Source: Scatomorpha stercorigallinarum (GTDB lineage: Bacteria; Bacillota; Clostridia; Oscillospirales; Oscillospiraceae). Taken from it: a DNA stretch of 64,000 nt. Numbering within the stretch: the stretch's first letter is position 1; every line of letters begins with the position of its first letter. The position numbers and the translations under genes were made by a program. Positions 1 through 8,298 of the stretch are shown here, one piece after another. Location of the stretch: the NCBI GenBank assembly GCA_944387865.1, contig CALXGN010000001.1, positions 62,001 through 126,000 of the forward strand, written 5' to 3'. The notes under the pieces were generated by a model. That model saw only the letters and a program-made list of their open reading frames with translations. It made no database searches and was not told where the DNA came from.

Positions 1-2
1 AT

Positions 3-383
3 TTGCTCTCTGAATACGACGAGACCACAGACACGCGGCATATTATTCGGAAAGAGACCGGGCTGAGTGAAGAGGCCATTAAGTGCCTGCAAAGCCTGAA
101 CACGAAGGTGCAAGCGGGCGGCGACCTGTATCTGATTATGCTTTCGACTATGATTGAAAGCCCGGAACTATACAGGCTTATAGGGCAAATCAGATATTAT
201 ATCGACCGGCTCGCAGTGTATGAAGCATCAAGCAAGGACGACCCCGCCGCCTTTGATGAAGCTGAATACAAGATTACCTCCGAAAGATACGGCGTTACTT
301 ACAGCTTTGAAAAGCTGCTTAACGACGTGCTCGAGCGGCTAAGTGGCAAATACACAAACAGGGAGGCGTCCACAAGTGGCTAA
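3..383 (+). CDS. Hypothetical protein upstream of integrase (5' end possibly cut)
   Basis: I do not recognise a family. The visible part is 126 residues, mostly helical and charged, with no membrane segment or signal peptide. The frame is open to the window edge and the first usable codon is TTG at base 3, so the true start may lie outside. Its stop overlaps the integrase start by 8 bases, which suggests the two are co-transcribed as cargo of the same integrative element. An excisionase or mobilisation role is possible from position, but it has no visible HTH. The coding sequence is less GC-rich than the chromosomal genes that follow. Confidence 0.6.
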   Translation: MLSEYDETTDTRHIIRKETGLSEEAIKCLQSLNTKVQAGGDLYLIMLSTMIESPELYRLIGQIRYYIDRLAVYEASSKDDPAAFDEAEYKITSERYGVTYSFEKLLNDVLERLSGKYTNREASTSG

Positions 384-1575
384 TTTACAGGAGCGCCGGG
401 ACAGAAACGGCAAGCTGATTTCTTACTCCGTGCGCGTCCACCGTGGCCGTGGAGCGGACGGCAAGCAGTTGAAGCCGTTCACGACGTCTTTCACTGTGCA
501 GCCGGGGTGGAGCGAAAAGACAGCAAAACGAAAGGCCGAGGCCTTCGCCGCGACCTTTGAAAAGCAGTGCAAGAAGGGTCTGACGAGCGACACGCGCCAG
601 ACCTTCGCGCAGTACGCCGAATATGTCCTCGCGCTTAAAGAACAGCGCGGCGACGCGCACAAATCCATCGTGGACTATCGCAGCATGGCCGCGCGTATAT
701 ACCCGGAGCTCGGGCACGTCAAACTGCGCGACCTTCAGGCGCACCACCTGAACGCCTTTTACGGAAAGCTCATGCAGCCGGGGCAGAACAAGCGCACGGG
801 CGGCGGCCTGAGCGCCAAGACAGTGCTGCGCTACCACCGGTTTATCTCCATCGTGCTCGCTCAGGCGGTGAAAGAGGGCCTTGTGCCCTTCAACGCGGCC
901 TCCCGCGCCGAGCCTCCGCGGGCGGAGAAACACAAAGCGGACTATTTGCAGCCCGCCGACATCAGCGCGATAAACGCAGCGCTGCTGTCCGAGCCGCTCA
1001 AGTGGCGCACTCTGGTGCACCTGCTCATGATAACCGGCGCACGGCGCGGCGAGGTGCTCGGCCTCAAGTGGGAAGACGTTGATCTCGAGCGGGGCCGGGT
1101 GTTCATCTGCCGGAGCATTTCATACACGCCGGACAGGGGCGTCTACGAGGGCAAACCGAAAACGAAGTCCAGCGAGCGCTATGTCGCCATCCCGCCCGAG
1201 ACTGTCTCGCTGCTTCGCGAGTACCGCGTCTGGCAGATCGAAGAGCGCTTCCGGCTCGGCGAATACTATCAGGACATGGGCTATGTGTTCACGCGGGACA
1301 CGGGCGCGCCGATGCACCCGGACAGCGTCACGACGTGGCTCGACCGCTTTTCAAAGCGCCACGGCCTCCCGCACCTCCACCCGCACGCTTTCCGCCACAC
1401 CGCCGCCTCCATGCTGCTCTATGCCGGTATGGACGTCGTGAGCGTCGCCTCGCGCCTCGGCCACGCGCAGGTGAGCACGACGACCGACGTCTACGCCCAC
1501 GTCCTCGCCGAGGCTGACGTCAAGAGCGCCGACATCCTCTCCGAGATCTACTTCAAAAGCAGCCGCACGGGTTGA
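376..1575 (+). CDS. Tyrosine recombinase / site-specific integrase
   Basis: Phage/ICE-type integrase that would insert and, with an excisionase, remove the element to the left. The 399-residue protein has an N-terminal DNA-binding region, a SAM-like core-binding domain (about residues 75-175) and a C-terminal catalytic domain. Visible catalytic residues are R223 in TGARRGE, H337 and R340 in HAFRHT, H362 in LGHAQ and the nucleophile Y373 in TTTDVYAH. I chose the GTG at 376 because GGGAGG at 361-366 is well spaced; an in-frame ATG at 343 lies inside the preceding gene and has no ribosome site. It ends 110 bases from the 3' end of tRNA-Arg, the classic arrangement for a tRNA-targeting element. 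Confidence 0.93.
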   Translation: MANLQERRDRNGKLISYSVRVHRGRGADGKQLKPFTTSFTVQPGWSEKTAKRKAEAFAATFEKQCKKGLTSDTRQTFAQYAEYVLALKEQRGDAHKSIVDYRSMAARIYPELGHVKLRDLQAHHLNAFYGKLMQPGQNKRTGGGLSAKTVLRYHRFISIVLAQAVKEGLVPFNAASRAEPPRAEKHKADYLQPADISAINAALLSEPLKWRTLVHLLMITGARRGEVLGLKWEDVDLERGRVFICRSISYTPDRGVYEGKPKTKSSERYVAIPPETVSLLREYRVWQIEERFRLGEYYQDMGYVFTRDTGAPMHPDSVTTWLDRFSKRHGLPHLHPHAFRHTAASMLLYAGMDVVSVASRLGHAQVSTTTDVYAHVLAEADVKSADILSEIYFKSSRTG

Positions 1576-1609
1576 ATTTTGTGGGCGAGTTGAACTTTTG
1601 TTGAACTTT
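1571..1609. repeat. Three short direct repeats at the integrase 3' end
   Basis: GTTGAATTTT at 1571-1580 is followed by two exact copies of GTTGAACTTT at 1589-1598 and 1600-1609. Spacings are 18 and 11 bases, the latter about one helical turn. The first copy contains the integrase stop codon. Position between integrase and the tRNA is where arm-type integrase binding sites are found in related elements; that role is inferred. Confidence 0.6.
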
Positions 1610-1644
1610 CGGCGGAACGCGAAAAATTAAAAAGTCAAAAAAGT

Positions 1645-1686
1645 AAGAAAAACCGCCTGTTTCGTTTGAAACAGACGGTTTTTCTT
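1645..1686. terminator. Bidirectional hairpin terminator between integrase and tRNA-Arg
   Basis: A 19-base stem (1645-1663 with 1668-1686) closes on GTTT. One pair is G-U in the minus-strand transcript and a C-A mismatch in the plus one. A-rich and U-rich ends make it usable in both directions, for the integrase and for the tRNA, whose last encoded base it overlaps. Confidence 0.75.
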
Positions 1687-1725
1687 GGTACGCCCGATGC
1701 GATTCGAACGCACGACCTTCAGAGT
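1686..1725. other. Predicted attachment site in the tRNA-Arg 3' half
   Basis: The integrase gene lies directly beyond the tRNA 3' end. Elements of this kind carry a copy of the 3' part of the tRNA, restoring it after insertion. The crossover is therefore expected in the T-arm/acceptor part of the tRNA. The second copy would be to the left of the window, so the exact limits cannot be seen. Confidence 0.4.
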
Positions 1726-1762
1726 CGGAGTCTGACACTCTATCCAGCTGAGCTACGGGCGC
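1686..1762 (-). tRNA. tRNA-Arg (anticodon CCG)
   Basis: A full cloverleaf of 77 nt can be folded: acceptor GCGCCCG with CGGGCGU, D stem GCUC/GAGU, anticodon stem UCAGA/UCUGA closing a loop with anticodon CCG (reads CGG), and T arm with loop UUCGAAU. The 3' CCA is encoded. The gene appears intact although an integrase abuts its 3' end. Own promoter upstream at 1780-1808. Confidence 0.96.
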
Positions 1763-1779
1763 ATTTATTTAGCCTATGT

Positions 1780-1808
1780 ATTATAGCAGAACGCCCGGTG
1801 AAAGTAAA
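1780..1808 (-). promoter_or_regulatory. Promoter of tRNA-Arg
   Basis: Read on the minus strand: TTTACT, a 17-base spacer, then TATAAT at 1785-1780, ending 17 bases before the tRNA 5' end. Confidence 0.75.
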
Positions 1809-1844
1809 CTAATATTTTTGAGTGCAACCCATGCAGCTACCGCG

Positions 1845-1873
1845 TTGCCAAGGGCGGCAGATTGTGCTATACT
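1845..1873 (+). promoter_or_regulatory. Promoter of apbE
   Basis: TTGCCA (1845-1850), 17-base spacer, TATACT (1868-1873): a near-consensus sigma-A promoter 32 bases before the apbE start, divergent from the tRNA promoter. Confidence 0.8.
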
Positions 1874-1905
1874 TATTCAAAACACTTGTTCCGGGGGACG
1901 CCCAA

Positions 1906-2943
1906 ATGAAGTTTAAACGAACGCTCTGCCTCATGCTGTGCCTCTGCCTGCTCGCGCCGCTCGCGGCCTGCGGCGAGGGCGAGGCGCACGAAAGGCAGCT
2001 CTTCGCCATGGACACCGTGATGGGCCTGACGGCATATGGCAAGAACGCCGAGGCCGGGCTCGACTCCGCCATCGGCGTCATAAACTCGCTCTCCGCCATG
2101 CTGGACCCGGAGATGTCCACCAGCGAGGCCTATAAGCTCAACCACGCGCAGGGCGAGAGCCTGCCCATCAGCGGACAGGTGGCGGAGATGCTCAACACCG
2201 CTTATAGCGTTTATGAGAGCACCGGCGGTGCGCTCGACCTGACGATATACCCGCTCGTCAAAGCCTGGGGCTTCGTGGACGCCAACTACCGCGTCCCTAC
2301 CGAAGAGGAGATCGAGAGCCTGCTCGAGCAGACTGGTTTTGACAAGCTGACCATGACCGCCCTCAGCGGAGGGCAGACCTATCTGGTGACGATACCGGAC
2401 GGCATGGAGCTGTCCTTTGCCTCGATAGCCAAGGGCTGCGCGTCAAAATACGCTATCAGCGCCCTGCGCAGCGCGGGCGTGGAGAGCGCCATCCTCACAC
2501 TGGGCGGCAATGTGCAGACGCTGGGCGTCAAGCCGAACGGCTCGGACTGGAACATCGCCATACAGGACCCGCAGGACTCGGAGGGCTATGCCGGCATACT
2601 CAGCCTCGGCGAGTGCGCCGTGGTCACGGCCGGCGGCTACCAGCGCTATTTCTATGGCGAAGACAACGTGCGCTATACTCACATCATCGACCCCTCCACC
2701 GGCTACCCGGCGGATACCGACCTGCTCTCCGCCACCGTCGTGGCGGACGACGCCCTGATGGCGGACGCGCTCTCCACCGCGCTGTGCGTCCTCGGCTCGG
2801 ACGGGGCCATCGACTACTACATGGCCAACGGCGGCTTTGAGATGGCTCTCATCACCGACGATGGCCGTGTGCTCATCACGCCGGGGCTCATCGACTCCTT
2901 TGAACTCGCCAACCTGGACTACACTGTGGAGATGATACGCTGA
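1906..2943 (+). CDS. apbE: FAD:protein FMN transferase (ApbE), lipoprotein
   Basis: ApbE proteins attach FMN covalently to threonine residues of redox proteins such as Rnf and Nqr subunits, on the outer face of the membrane. The 345-residue protein begins with a lipoprotein signal: a hydrophobic stretch and the lipobox LAA-C with Cys22. The ApbE fold follows, with MDTVMG near the N terminus, AKGCASKYA in the middle and HIIDPSTGYPA further on. Start ATG at 1906 is preceded by GGGGGAC; the upstream in-frame ATGs lie before the promoter. Its stop overlaps the next start by one base, so it heads an operon with the glycosylase and recG. No target flavoprotein gene is in the window. Confidence 0.94.
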   Translation: MKFKRTLCLMLCLCLLAPLAACGEGEAHERQLFAMDTVMGLTAYGKNAEAGLDSAIGVINSLSAMLDPEMSTSEAYKLNHAQGESLPISGQVAEMLNTAYSVYESTGGALDLTIYPLVKAWGFVDANYRVPTEEEIESLLEQTGFDKLTMTALSGGQTYLVTIPDGMELSFASIAKGCASKYAISALRSAGVESAILTLGGNVQTLGVKPNGSDWNIAIQDPQDSEGYAGILSLGECAVVTAGGYQRYFYGEDNVRYTHIIDPSTGYPADTDLLSATVVADDALMADALSTALCVLGSDGAIDYYMANGGFEMALITDDGRVLITPGLIDSFELANLDYTVEMIR

Positions 2944-3452
2944 TGCGCCTTGGACGGGATTTTTTCGCACGCGACGCGCTCGAGGTGGCGCCCGCGCTCG
3001 TTGGCAAGACGCTCGTGCGCGCCCTGCCGGACGGAGGGCAGCGGCGGCTCGTCATCTCCGAGACGGAGGCCTACTGCGGAGAGGAGGACACCGCCTGCCA
3101 CGCGCACAGGGGCCGCACAAAGCGTACGGAGATGCTCTATATGGCCGGCGGACGCTTTTATATCTACCTCTGCTACGGCATCCACTGGCTGCTCAACACG
3201 GTCACAGGGCCGCAGGACGCGCCCCAGGGTGTCCTCATCCGCGCCTGCCGCGGCTTTGAAGGCCCCGGCAAGCTCACAAAGCAGCTGGAGATCACCGGCG
3301 CGCTCAACGGCGCAGATATCGGCTCCTGCCCTGAGCTGTGGATAGAGGACGAGGGGCGGGATGTCCGCATCGTCACCGCGCCGCGCGTCGGCATCGCATA
3401 CGCCTCCCCGGAGGACCAGGCGCGGCAATGGAGATTCATGGAAGGTAAATGA
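2943..3452 (+). CDS. DNA-3-methyladenine glycosylase (AAG/MPG family)
   Basis: Base-excision repair enzyme that removes alkylated purines such as 3-methyladenine. At 169 residues it is slightly shorter than the usual 180-200. The family core is clear: FFARDALEVAPALVGK at the start, the active-site segment ISETEAYCGEEDTACHA with the catalytic Glu, RTEMLYMAGGRFYIYLCYGIH and GVLIRA. The start overlaps the apbE stop as TGATG, and the stop is 1 base before the recG start codon, so the three genes are coupled. The pairing of a base-damage glycosylase with RecG is functionally consistent with repair. Confidence 0.93.
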   Translation: MRLGRDFFARDALEVAPALVGKTLVRALPDGGQRRLVISETEAYCGEEDTACHAHRGRTKRTEMLYMAGGRFYIYLCYGIHWLLNTVTGPQDAPQGVLIRACRGFEGPGKLTKQLEITGALNGADIGSCPELWIEDEGRDVRIVTAPRVGIAYASPEDQARQWRFMEGK

Positions 3453-3453
3453 T

Positions 3454-5514
3454 ATGCAGAGCCCAACGCTCGAAACAAGTATAACAGCGCTCAACGGGGT
3501 CGGCGAGGCCCGCGCCCGGGCCTTTTCCAGGCTGGGCGTGACGGACCTCGGCGGCCTTTTGTCCTTTTTCCCGCGGGCATACGAGGACCGCACGGTCATC
3601 AAGCCCATCGCAATGCTGATGGAGGGCGAGAGCGCCTGTGTGCGCGGCATCGTCGCCACTGAGCCCACGCTCTCCCGCGTGCGCCGCGGCATGGAGCTCG
3701 TCAAGTTCCGCGTGGTGGACGACAGCTCGTCCATGGACGTGACGTTTTTCAACCAGAGCTACGTGCGCGGGCAGCTGCGCCTGGGCGAATACTACACTTT
3801 TTACGGCCGTGTGAACGTCAACGGCGCGCGGCGCGGCATGACGAATCCCGTCTTTGAGCCGCAGAGCGCCGAGGGCCGCGTCACCGGGCGCATCATGCCC
3901 ATCTACCGCCTCACGTCCGGGCTCACACAGCGCGCGGTGGTGTCCGCCGTCCGCCAGGCTCTCGACCTGTCCGGCGGCCTCGTGCCGGACGCCCTGCCGG
4001 AGGAGATAGCGCGCCGCTTTGAGCTCTGCCAGGCGCGCTATGCCTATGAGAACATCCACTTCCCCGGCGACTTCACGGCCCTCGCCCTCGCGCGGCGGCG
4101 GCTGGTGTTTGAAGAACTGTTCGTGCTGGCCTGCGCGCTGGGCCTGCTGCGCGGACGCCGTTCAGACGAAAACGGCGTCCGCCTGCGCGAAGCGGATCTG
4201 GAAGTATTCTACTCTTCCCTGCCCTTCCGGCCCACGGGGGCCCAGCGGCGGGCGGTGGACGAGGCCGTGGCCGACATGTGCTCCGGCCGGCCCATGGACC
4301 GCCTGATACAGGGCGACGTGGGCAGCGGCAAGACACTCGCCGCCGCGGCCTGCATATGGTACGCCGCCCAGAGCGGCTGCCAGAGCGCCTTCATGGCGCC
4401 CACGGAGATACTCGCCGCCCAGCATACGGAGACGCTCTCGCGCTTCCTCTCGCCATTCGGCATACAGGTGCGCAAGCTCACTGGGGCCATGACGGCCCGG
4501 GAAAAGCGCGAGACGCTCGCCGCCCTCGCCGGCGGGGAGTGCCAGCTCTGCGTGGGGACACACGCGCTGCTGACGGAAAACGTCGAGTTCAAAGACCTTG
4601 CCCTGGTGATAACCGACGAGCAGCACCGCTTCGGCGTGGCCCAGCGCGCGGCCCTGGCCGCCAAGGGCTCGCATGTGCACATCCTCGTCATGAGCGCCAC
4701 GCCCATTCCCCGCACGCTCGCGCTCATCATATATGGCGACCTGGACGTCTCCGTCATCGACGAGCTGCCCCCCGGGCGGCGGAAGGTGGACACCTTTGCC
4801 GTCGGCAGCGCGTACCACCGGCGCATAAACGCCTTTATCCGCCGGCTCACGGGCGAGGGCCGGCAGGTGTATGTCGTCTGCCCGCGCATCGAGGAGGGCG
4901 AGACGCCGGAGGACGGCCTGATGTCCGCCGAGGAACACGCCGCGGAGCTGCAGCGCGAGTTTCCTGACCTGCGCGTGGGCTGCGTACACGGCCGGCTGAA
5001 GGCCAGGGACAAGGACGCCGTCATGTCCGCCTTTGCCGCCGGGGAGCTTGACATACTCGTCTCCACCACCGTCATCGAGGTGGGCGTTGACGTGCCCAAC
5101 GCCGCGCTGATGATCGTTGAGAACGCCGAGCGCTTCGGCCTCTCGCAGCTGCACCAGCTGCGCGGACGCGTGGGCCGCGGGCAGCACAAGAGCTACTGCA
5201 TCCTCATCTCGGACAACAAAAGCGAGGAGACGCGCGAGCGGCTGGCCGTGATGACGCGCACCAACGACGGCTTCAAGATCGCCGAGGAGGACCTGCGCCT
5301 GCGCGGGCCCGGAGACTTTTTCGGCTCCCGCCAGCACGGCCTGCCGGAGCTGCATGTGGCCGACCTGGGCGCGGACATGAACGTCCTGAAAACGGCCCAG
5401 GAGGCGGCCACGCGCCTCCTGGAAGCCGACCCGGGCCTGCTGCTGCCCGAGCACCGCGCGCTGCGCGAGCGGGCATACGCCCTCATCAGGGCCGCCGGCG
5501 GCCGTTTCAACTGA
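3454..5514 (+). CDS. recG: ATP-dependent DNA helicase RecG
   Basis: Branch-migrating helicase that reverses stalled forks and processes Holliday junctions. The 686-residue product has the family length. Order: N-terminal wedge/OB region (to about residue 230), helicase motor with Walker A GDVGSGKT near residue 288, DEQHRFG box near 387, SATPIPRTLAL, and the C-terminal helicase half with VGRGQHKSYC and the RecG-type LRGPGDFFGSRQHG. I chose the ATG at 3454 just after the glycosylase stop; an upstream frame extension is only overlap. Its last 8 bases overlap the convergent flippase gene. Confidence 0.96.
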   Translation: MQSPTLETSITALNGVGEARARAFSRLGVTDLGGLLSFFPRAYEDRTVIKPIAMLMEGESACVRGIVATEPTLSRVRRGMELVKFRVVDDSSSMDVTFFNQSYVRGQLRLGEYYTFYGRVNVNGARRGMTNPVFEPQSAEGRVTGRIMPIYRLTSGLTQRAVVSAVRQALDLSGGLVPDALPEEIARRFELCQARYAYENIHFPGDFTALALARRRLVFEELFVLACALGLLRGRRSDENGVRLREADLEVFYSSLPFRPTGAQRRAVDEAVADMCSGRPMDRLIQGDVGSGKTLAAAACIWYAAQSGCQSAFMAPTEILAAQHTETLSRFLSPFGIQVRKLTGAMTAREKRETLAALAGGECQLCVGTHALLTENVEFKDLALVITDEQHRFGVAQRAALAAKGSHVHILVMSATPIPRTLALIIYGDLDVSVIDELPPGRRKVDTFAVGSAYHRRINAFIRRLTGEGRQVYVVCPRIEEGETPEDGLMSAEEHAAELQREFPDLRVGCVHGRLKARDKDAVMSAFAAGELDILVSTTVIEVGVDVPNAALMIVENAERFGLSQLHQLRGRVGRGQHKSYCILISDNKSEETRERLAVMTRTNDGFKIAEEDLRLRGPGDFFGSRQHGLPELHVADLGADMNVLKTAQEAATRLLEADPGLLLPEHRALRERAYALIRAAGGRFN

Positions 5515-6817
5515 AGCGCCGGCATACGCGCCGCAGCCGCGCGGCGCTGAGGACGAAGTTGATCAGTTCGTCGGCATAGATGATGCCTATATAGGCGTCC
5601 AGCGCGCCCACGGGCAGCAGCAGCCAGACGAGGGCCGCGCCCAGCGCGGCGTCGAAGATGTTGATGCCCATGCTCCACACCTGCTGCCCCAGGCCCTTGA
5701 GGCAGCCGTCCACCACCATGTCCGTGTACATCACGGGCACCAGCGGCGCCAGCAGGCGTATGTACACGGCGGCCTCGTCCGAGCCATATACGGCGCCGCT
5801 CAACGCTCCGGCCAGCGAAAAGAGCGCCGCCGCGGCAAGCGCGGAAAACAGCAAACTGCGTTTTATCAGTTTCGAGACGGTGCGCCGGATGAGCGCGCCG
5901 TCTCCGCGCATCTGGGCCTCCGTCAGCTCGGGCACGATCAGCTCCGCCACGGCCATCAGCAGGCAGGAGGGAAAGCTGATGAGCGGCATGGCCATGCCCT
6001 GTATGACGCCGTATCCTGCCAGGGCGCTGTCCGCCGAGAGCCCTGAGCGCCGCAGCCCGCGCGGCACCAGCATGTGCTCCAGCGTGGAGAGCGCGCTGCG
6101 CGCGTAGCTGGATACGGCCAGCGGCAGCGCCACGCCCAGCATCCGCGCCGTCAGGCGCTCCGAGCGCGCGCTGCGCGCCGTGTGCGCCCGCCGGTCGCCG
6201 AGGAAAAAGGCAAACATCAGCGCGAACGAGAGCATGTCGGAGGCCGTGATGCCCGCCGTGACGGCGGCGCAGTTGCGCTCGATGTCCCCCTGCGGCGTGC
6301 GCGATAAGAACAGCGCCACCAGGCCGATGTAGCTGAGCTGCTCGATGAGGTGCACCAGCGCGCTCTTCCACACGCGCCCGCAGGCCGTGAAATACCCGCT
6401 GAGCACGGATGAAAGCGACAGGAAAGGCAGCCCGCAGGCCAGTATCCGCAAACTCATCACCGTCCGCGCGTCGCCTATCCAGAGGAAGCCCACAGGCTCG
6501 GCGAAGCTCATCAGCACCGCCGCAGCCGCACAGCCGAAAAGCAGGCTGTACATGCAGCAGCGGAACACGGCTGTGCCCACGGCCCCCTCGCGCCCGGAGC
6601 CGATCTCCTCGGCCACGATGCGCGTGGCGGCAAAGCGGATGCCGCTGACGGCCAGCGTGGTGCAGAGCATCTCCACGCTCATGACCAGCTGGAAAAGCCC
6701 GATGCCCGTGGCGCCGATGCGCCCCGCCAGCCAGGCCTGGAAGGCCATGCCGATGCAGCGCATGAGCAGCGACGAGCCCGTCAGCAGCGCGGTGTTATAG
6801 ACCAGTTTCTTTCCCAT
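5507..6817 (-). CDS. Polysaccharide-biosynthesis flippase, SpoVB/MurJ-like (MATE-fold)
   Basis: Integral membrane protein of 436 residues with about 12-14 hydrophobic helices, of the MOP exporter superfamily that includes MurJ and stage V sporulation protein B, thought to flip lipid-linked sugars. The start MGKKLVYNTALLTGSSLLMR and the charged loop near residue 215 fit SpoVB-type proteins. GAGGGGG precedes the ATG at 6817. It is probably transcribed alone or after the flavodoxin gene. It is about 80-100 residues shorter than typical SpoVB, so a spore-specific role is inferred, not shown. Confidence 0.85.
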   Translation of the reverse strand: MGKKLVYNTALLTGSSLLMRCIGMAFQAWLAGRIGATGIGLFQLVMSVEMLCTTLAVSGIRFAATRIVAEEIGSGREGAVGTAVFRCCMYSLLFGCAAAAVLMSFAEPVGFLWIGDARTVMSLRILACGLPFLSLSSVLSGYFTACGRVWKSALVHLIEQLSYIGLVALFLSRTPQGDIERNCAAVTAGITASDMLSFALMFAFFLGDRRAHTARSARSERLTARMLGVALPLAVSSYARSALSTLEHMLVPRGLRRSGLSADSALAGYGVIQGMAMPLISFPSCLLMAVAELIVPELTEAQMRGDGALIRRTVSKLIKRSLLFSALAAAALFSLAGALSGAVYGSDEAAVYIRLLAPLVPVMYTDMVVDGCLKGLGQQVWSMGINIFDAALGAALVWLLLPVGALDAYIGIIYADELINFVLSAARLRRVCRRFS

Positions 6818-6869
6818 GCCCGTCCCCCTCGGGACAGACTATGCGTTCCACGCGCCGGGCATGACAGCG

Positions 6870-6900
6870 AACGCCCCGCGGAGGACCTCCGCAGGGCGTT
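6870..6900. other. GC-rich inverted repeat, possible weak terminator
   Basis: AACGCCC-C-GCGGAGG pairs with CCTCCGC-A-GGGCGTT in the gap between the flavodoxin stop and the flippase start. There is no clear U-tract on the minus strand, so termination downstream of the flavodoxin gene is only possible. Confidence 0.4.
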
Positions 6901-6924
6901 TTGCCGTATATTCGCGCTTTGCGT

Positions 6925-7341
6925 TCAGGCCAGCGCTTTTCCCAGCGCCTCGCAGGCAGCCAGGGCCTCCGCGTCCGGCTCCCCGGCGCAGATGACGCTG
7001 TCGCAGGCGAGTTCGGCGCCGGCGGCGCGGCAGTCGCCTTCCCAGTTGCGCATCCACTCCCCGTCACCCCAGCCATAGGAGCCGAACAGGGCGATCTTTT
7101 TGCCCTTCAGCGCGCTCTTGCAGGCACTGAACATGGGCTCGAACTCGTCCTCTTCCAGCTGCTCGGCGCCCATGGCGGGGCAGCCGAAGGCGATGGCGTC
7201 ATATCCGGCGGCGTCGGAGAATTCAGAGGCGGTGAAAACGGCGGCATCCACCCCCGAGGAGGCTGCGCCATCGGCGACGGCGCGGGCCATGGCCTCCGTG
7301 TTGCCGGTGCCGCTCCAATAAACGACTGCGATCTTGCTCAT
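6925..7341 (-). CDS. Short-chain flavodoxin
   Basis: FMN-binding electron carrier that can replace ferredoxin when iron is scarce. The 138 residues carry the phosphate-binding loop YWSGTGNTEAMA at residues 8-19 and the isoalloxazine loops (AFGCPAMGAEQLEE; FGSYGWGDGEWM). The ATG at 7341 has GAAGGAGA 5-12 bases upstream; a longer frame reaching into DUF3793 lacks a site. It lies 32 bases after DUF3793 and seems to be the last gene of the operon behind the inverted repeats at 8245-8314. That placement supports expression under low iron, an inference. Confidence 0.92.
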   Translation of the reverse strand: MSKIAVVYWSGTGNTEAMARAVADGAASSGVDAAVFTASEFSDAAGYDAIAFGCPAMGAEQLEEDEFEPMFSACKSALKGKKIALFGSYGWGDGEWMRNWEGDCRAAGAELACDSVICAGEPDAEALAACEALGKALA

Positions 7342-7373
7342 TTTGCTGTCTCCTTCTTTCCAAAAATCAGGCC

Positions 7374-7925
7374 TCATGCCGTTACGGCGAGGTCGCTTAT
7401 GCTGTGCCCGGCGCTGAAGAGCCGGGAATACACCTCGTGGCATTTGCGGTAGCGGGCGAACTTCTCCGCCGCCTGTGCCTCATCGCAATAGACCTGCCAG
7501 TAGCCCGTACGCACGCTGTTGCGCCCGCGGTTGGCGATGAAGCCCAGGACGTCCCCCAGCGGGTAGCCGAGGAACACGCCGATCTCATGCGGTATGGAGC
7601 GCGTCTCCGCAAACCGCCTTCGCAGCTGCTCCAGGGCATCCGGCAGCGCGAGCGAGCCGTACCCGCAGCCGCGCAGGAACTGCGCCACCTCGGGCTTTGC
7701 CAGTTCGGACGCGAGCTGGCTCACGCGGCAGAGATACACTGTGGCGCGCTCGCCACGGCGTCTCAGCACCGTCAGGTATAGCCCCTTGCGTTCAAAGCCG
7801 GCGTTCAGCTCCCGCACCTCCTGCTCCATGTCCTCACCCGCGGGCACGGTCAGCGCAAACATGCTGCCCAGCTTGAGCGAGGCCAGCGTGGGCGCGCACT
7901 GTTCGACCAGATACGTCTCCAGCAT
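7374..7925 (-). CDS. DUF3793 family protein
   Basis: A 183-residue soluble protein of unknown biochemical function. The family pattern is recognisable in the segment HEIGVFLGYPLGDVLGFI and in the later Trp/Tyr-Cys stretch (TGYWQVYCDEAQA). In Clostridia this family is commonly found with DUF2325 proteins, flavodoxins and ferrous iron transport genes, which points to iron homeostasis or heme-independent redox adaptation; that is context, not evidence of activity. It starts 3 bases after the DUF2325 stop, so the two are co-translated. Odd feature: several cysteines but no CXXC motif. Confidence 0.82.
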   Translation of the reverse strand: MLETYLVEQCAPTLASLKLGSMFALTVPAGEDMEQEVRELNAGFERKGLYLTVLRRRGERATVYLCRVSQLASELAKPEVAQFLRGCGYGSLALPDALEQLRRRFAETRSIPHEIGVFLGYPLGDVLGFIANRGRNSVRTGYWQVYCDEAQAAEKFARYRKCHEVYSRLFSAGHSISDLAVTA

Positions 7926-7928
7926 GTC

Positions 7929-8216
7929 TCAGGCGAGGGCGCTGTGCTCGCGCAGCACATTTCTCAGCGCCGTGGCGCTGCTCGTGTGGACGCGGGCGAT
8001 GGGAATCGACCCGCGCTGGGCTTCCTGCGTGACGCTCAGCGCCATCTTGTGCGACACGGTGCTGATGAAAAGTATGAGCAGGTCCGGCGTGCCAAGTTTC
8101 TTCCTCAGCGAGCCGTTTTCCTTGGTGAATATCTTTGCCTTACAGCCGTGCTCACGGCAGATGCTCTCATATTGGGCTTCCATCCTCTCGTTCCCGCCCA
8201 CGATCACAACGCTCAT
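7929..8216 (-). CDS. DUF2325 domain protein
   Basis: A small 95-residue alpha/beta protein. It opens with MSVVIVGGNERMEAQYESICREHG, the DUF2325 pattern, and has a second strand PDLLILFISTVSHKMA and an ARVHTSSATALRNVL tail. Function is unknown; the fold resembles a Rossmann-like or receiver-like sandwich. It is the first gene of the operon DUF2325-DUF3793-flavodoxin, downstream of two TTAGT/ACTAA-type inverted repeats. AAGG 12 bases before the ATG serves as a modest ribosome site. Confidence 0.82.
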   Translation of the reverse strand: MSVVIVGGNERMEAQYESICREHGCKAKIFTKENGSLRKKLGTPDLLILFISTVSHKMALSVTQEAQRGSIPIARVHTSSATALRNVLREHSALA

Positions 8217-8244
8217 TCGTCTACCCTGCCTTCCAAACAGTATT

Positions 8245-8260
8245 GTTAGTTTATACTAAC
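8245..8260. promoter_or_regulatory. Operator-like inverted repeat 1 (iron-repressor type)
   Basis: GTTAGT-TTAT-ACTAAC, a perfect 6-base inverted repeat 29 bases before the DUF2325 start. The TTAG...CTAA form resembles DtxR/IdeR-class operators. It is within the AT-rich region where the operon promoter must lie. Confidence 0.6.
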
Positions 8261-8298
8261 TTAATTTCAAAAGAAATGCGGATGGCCTCCGCTCTGTA

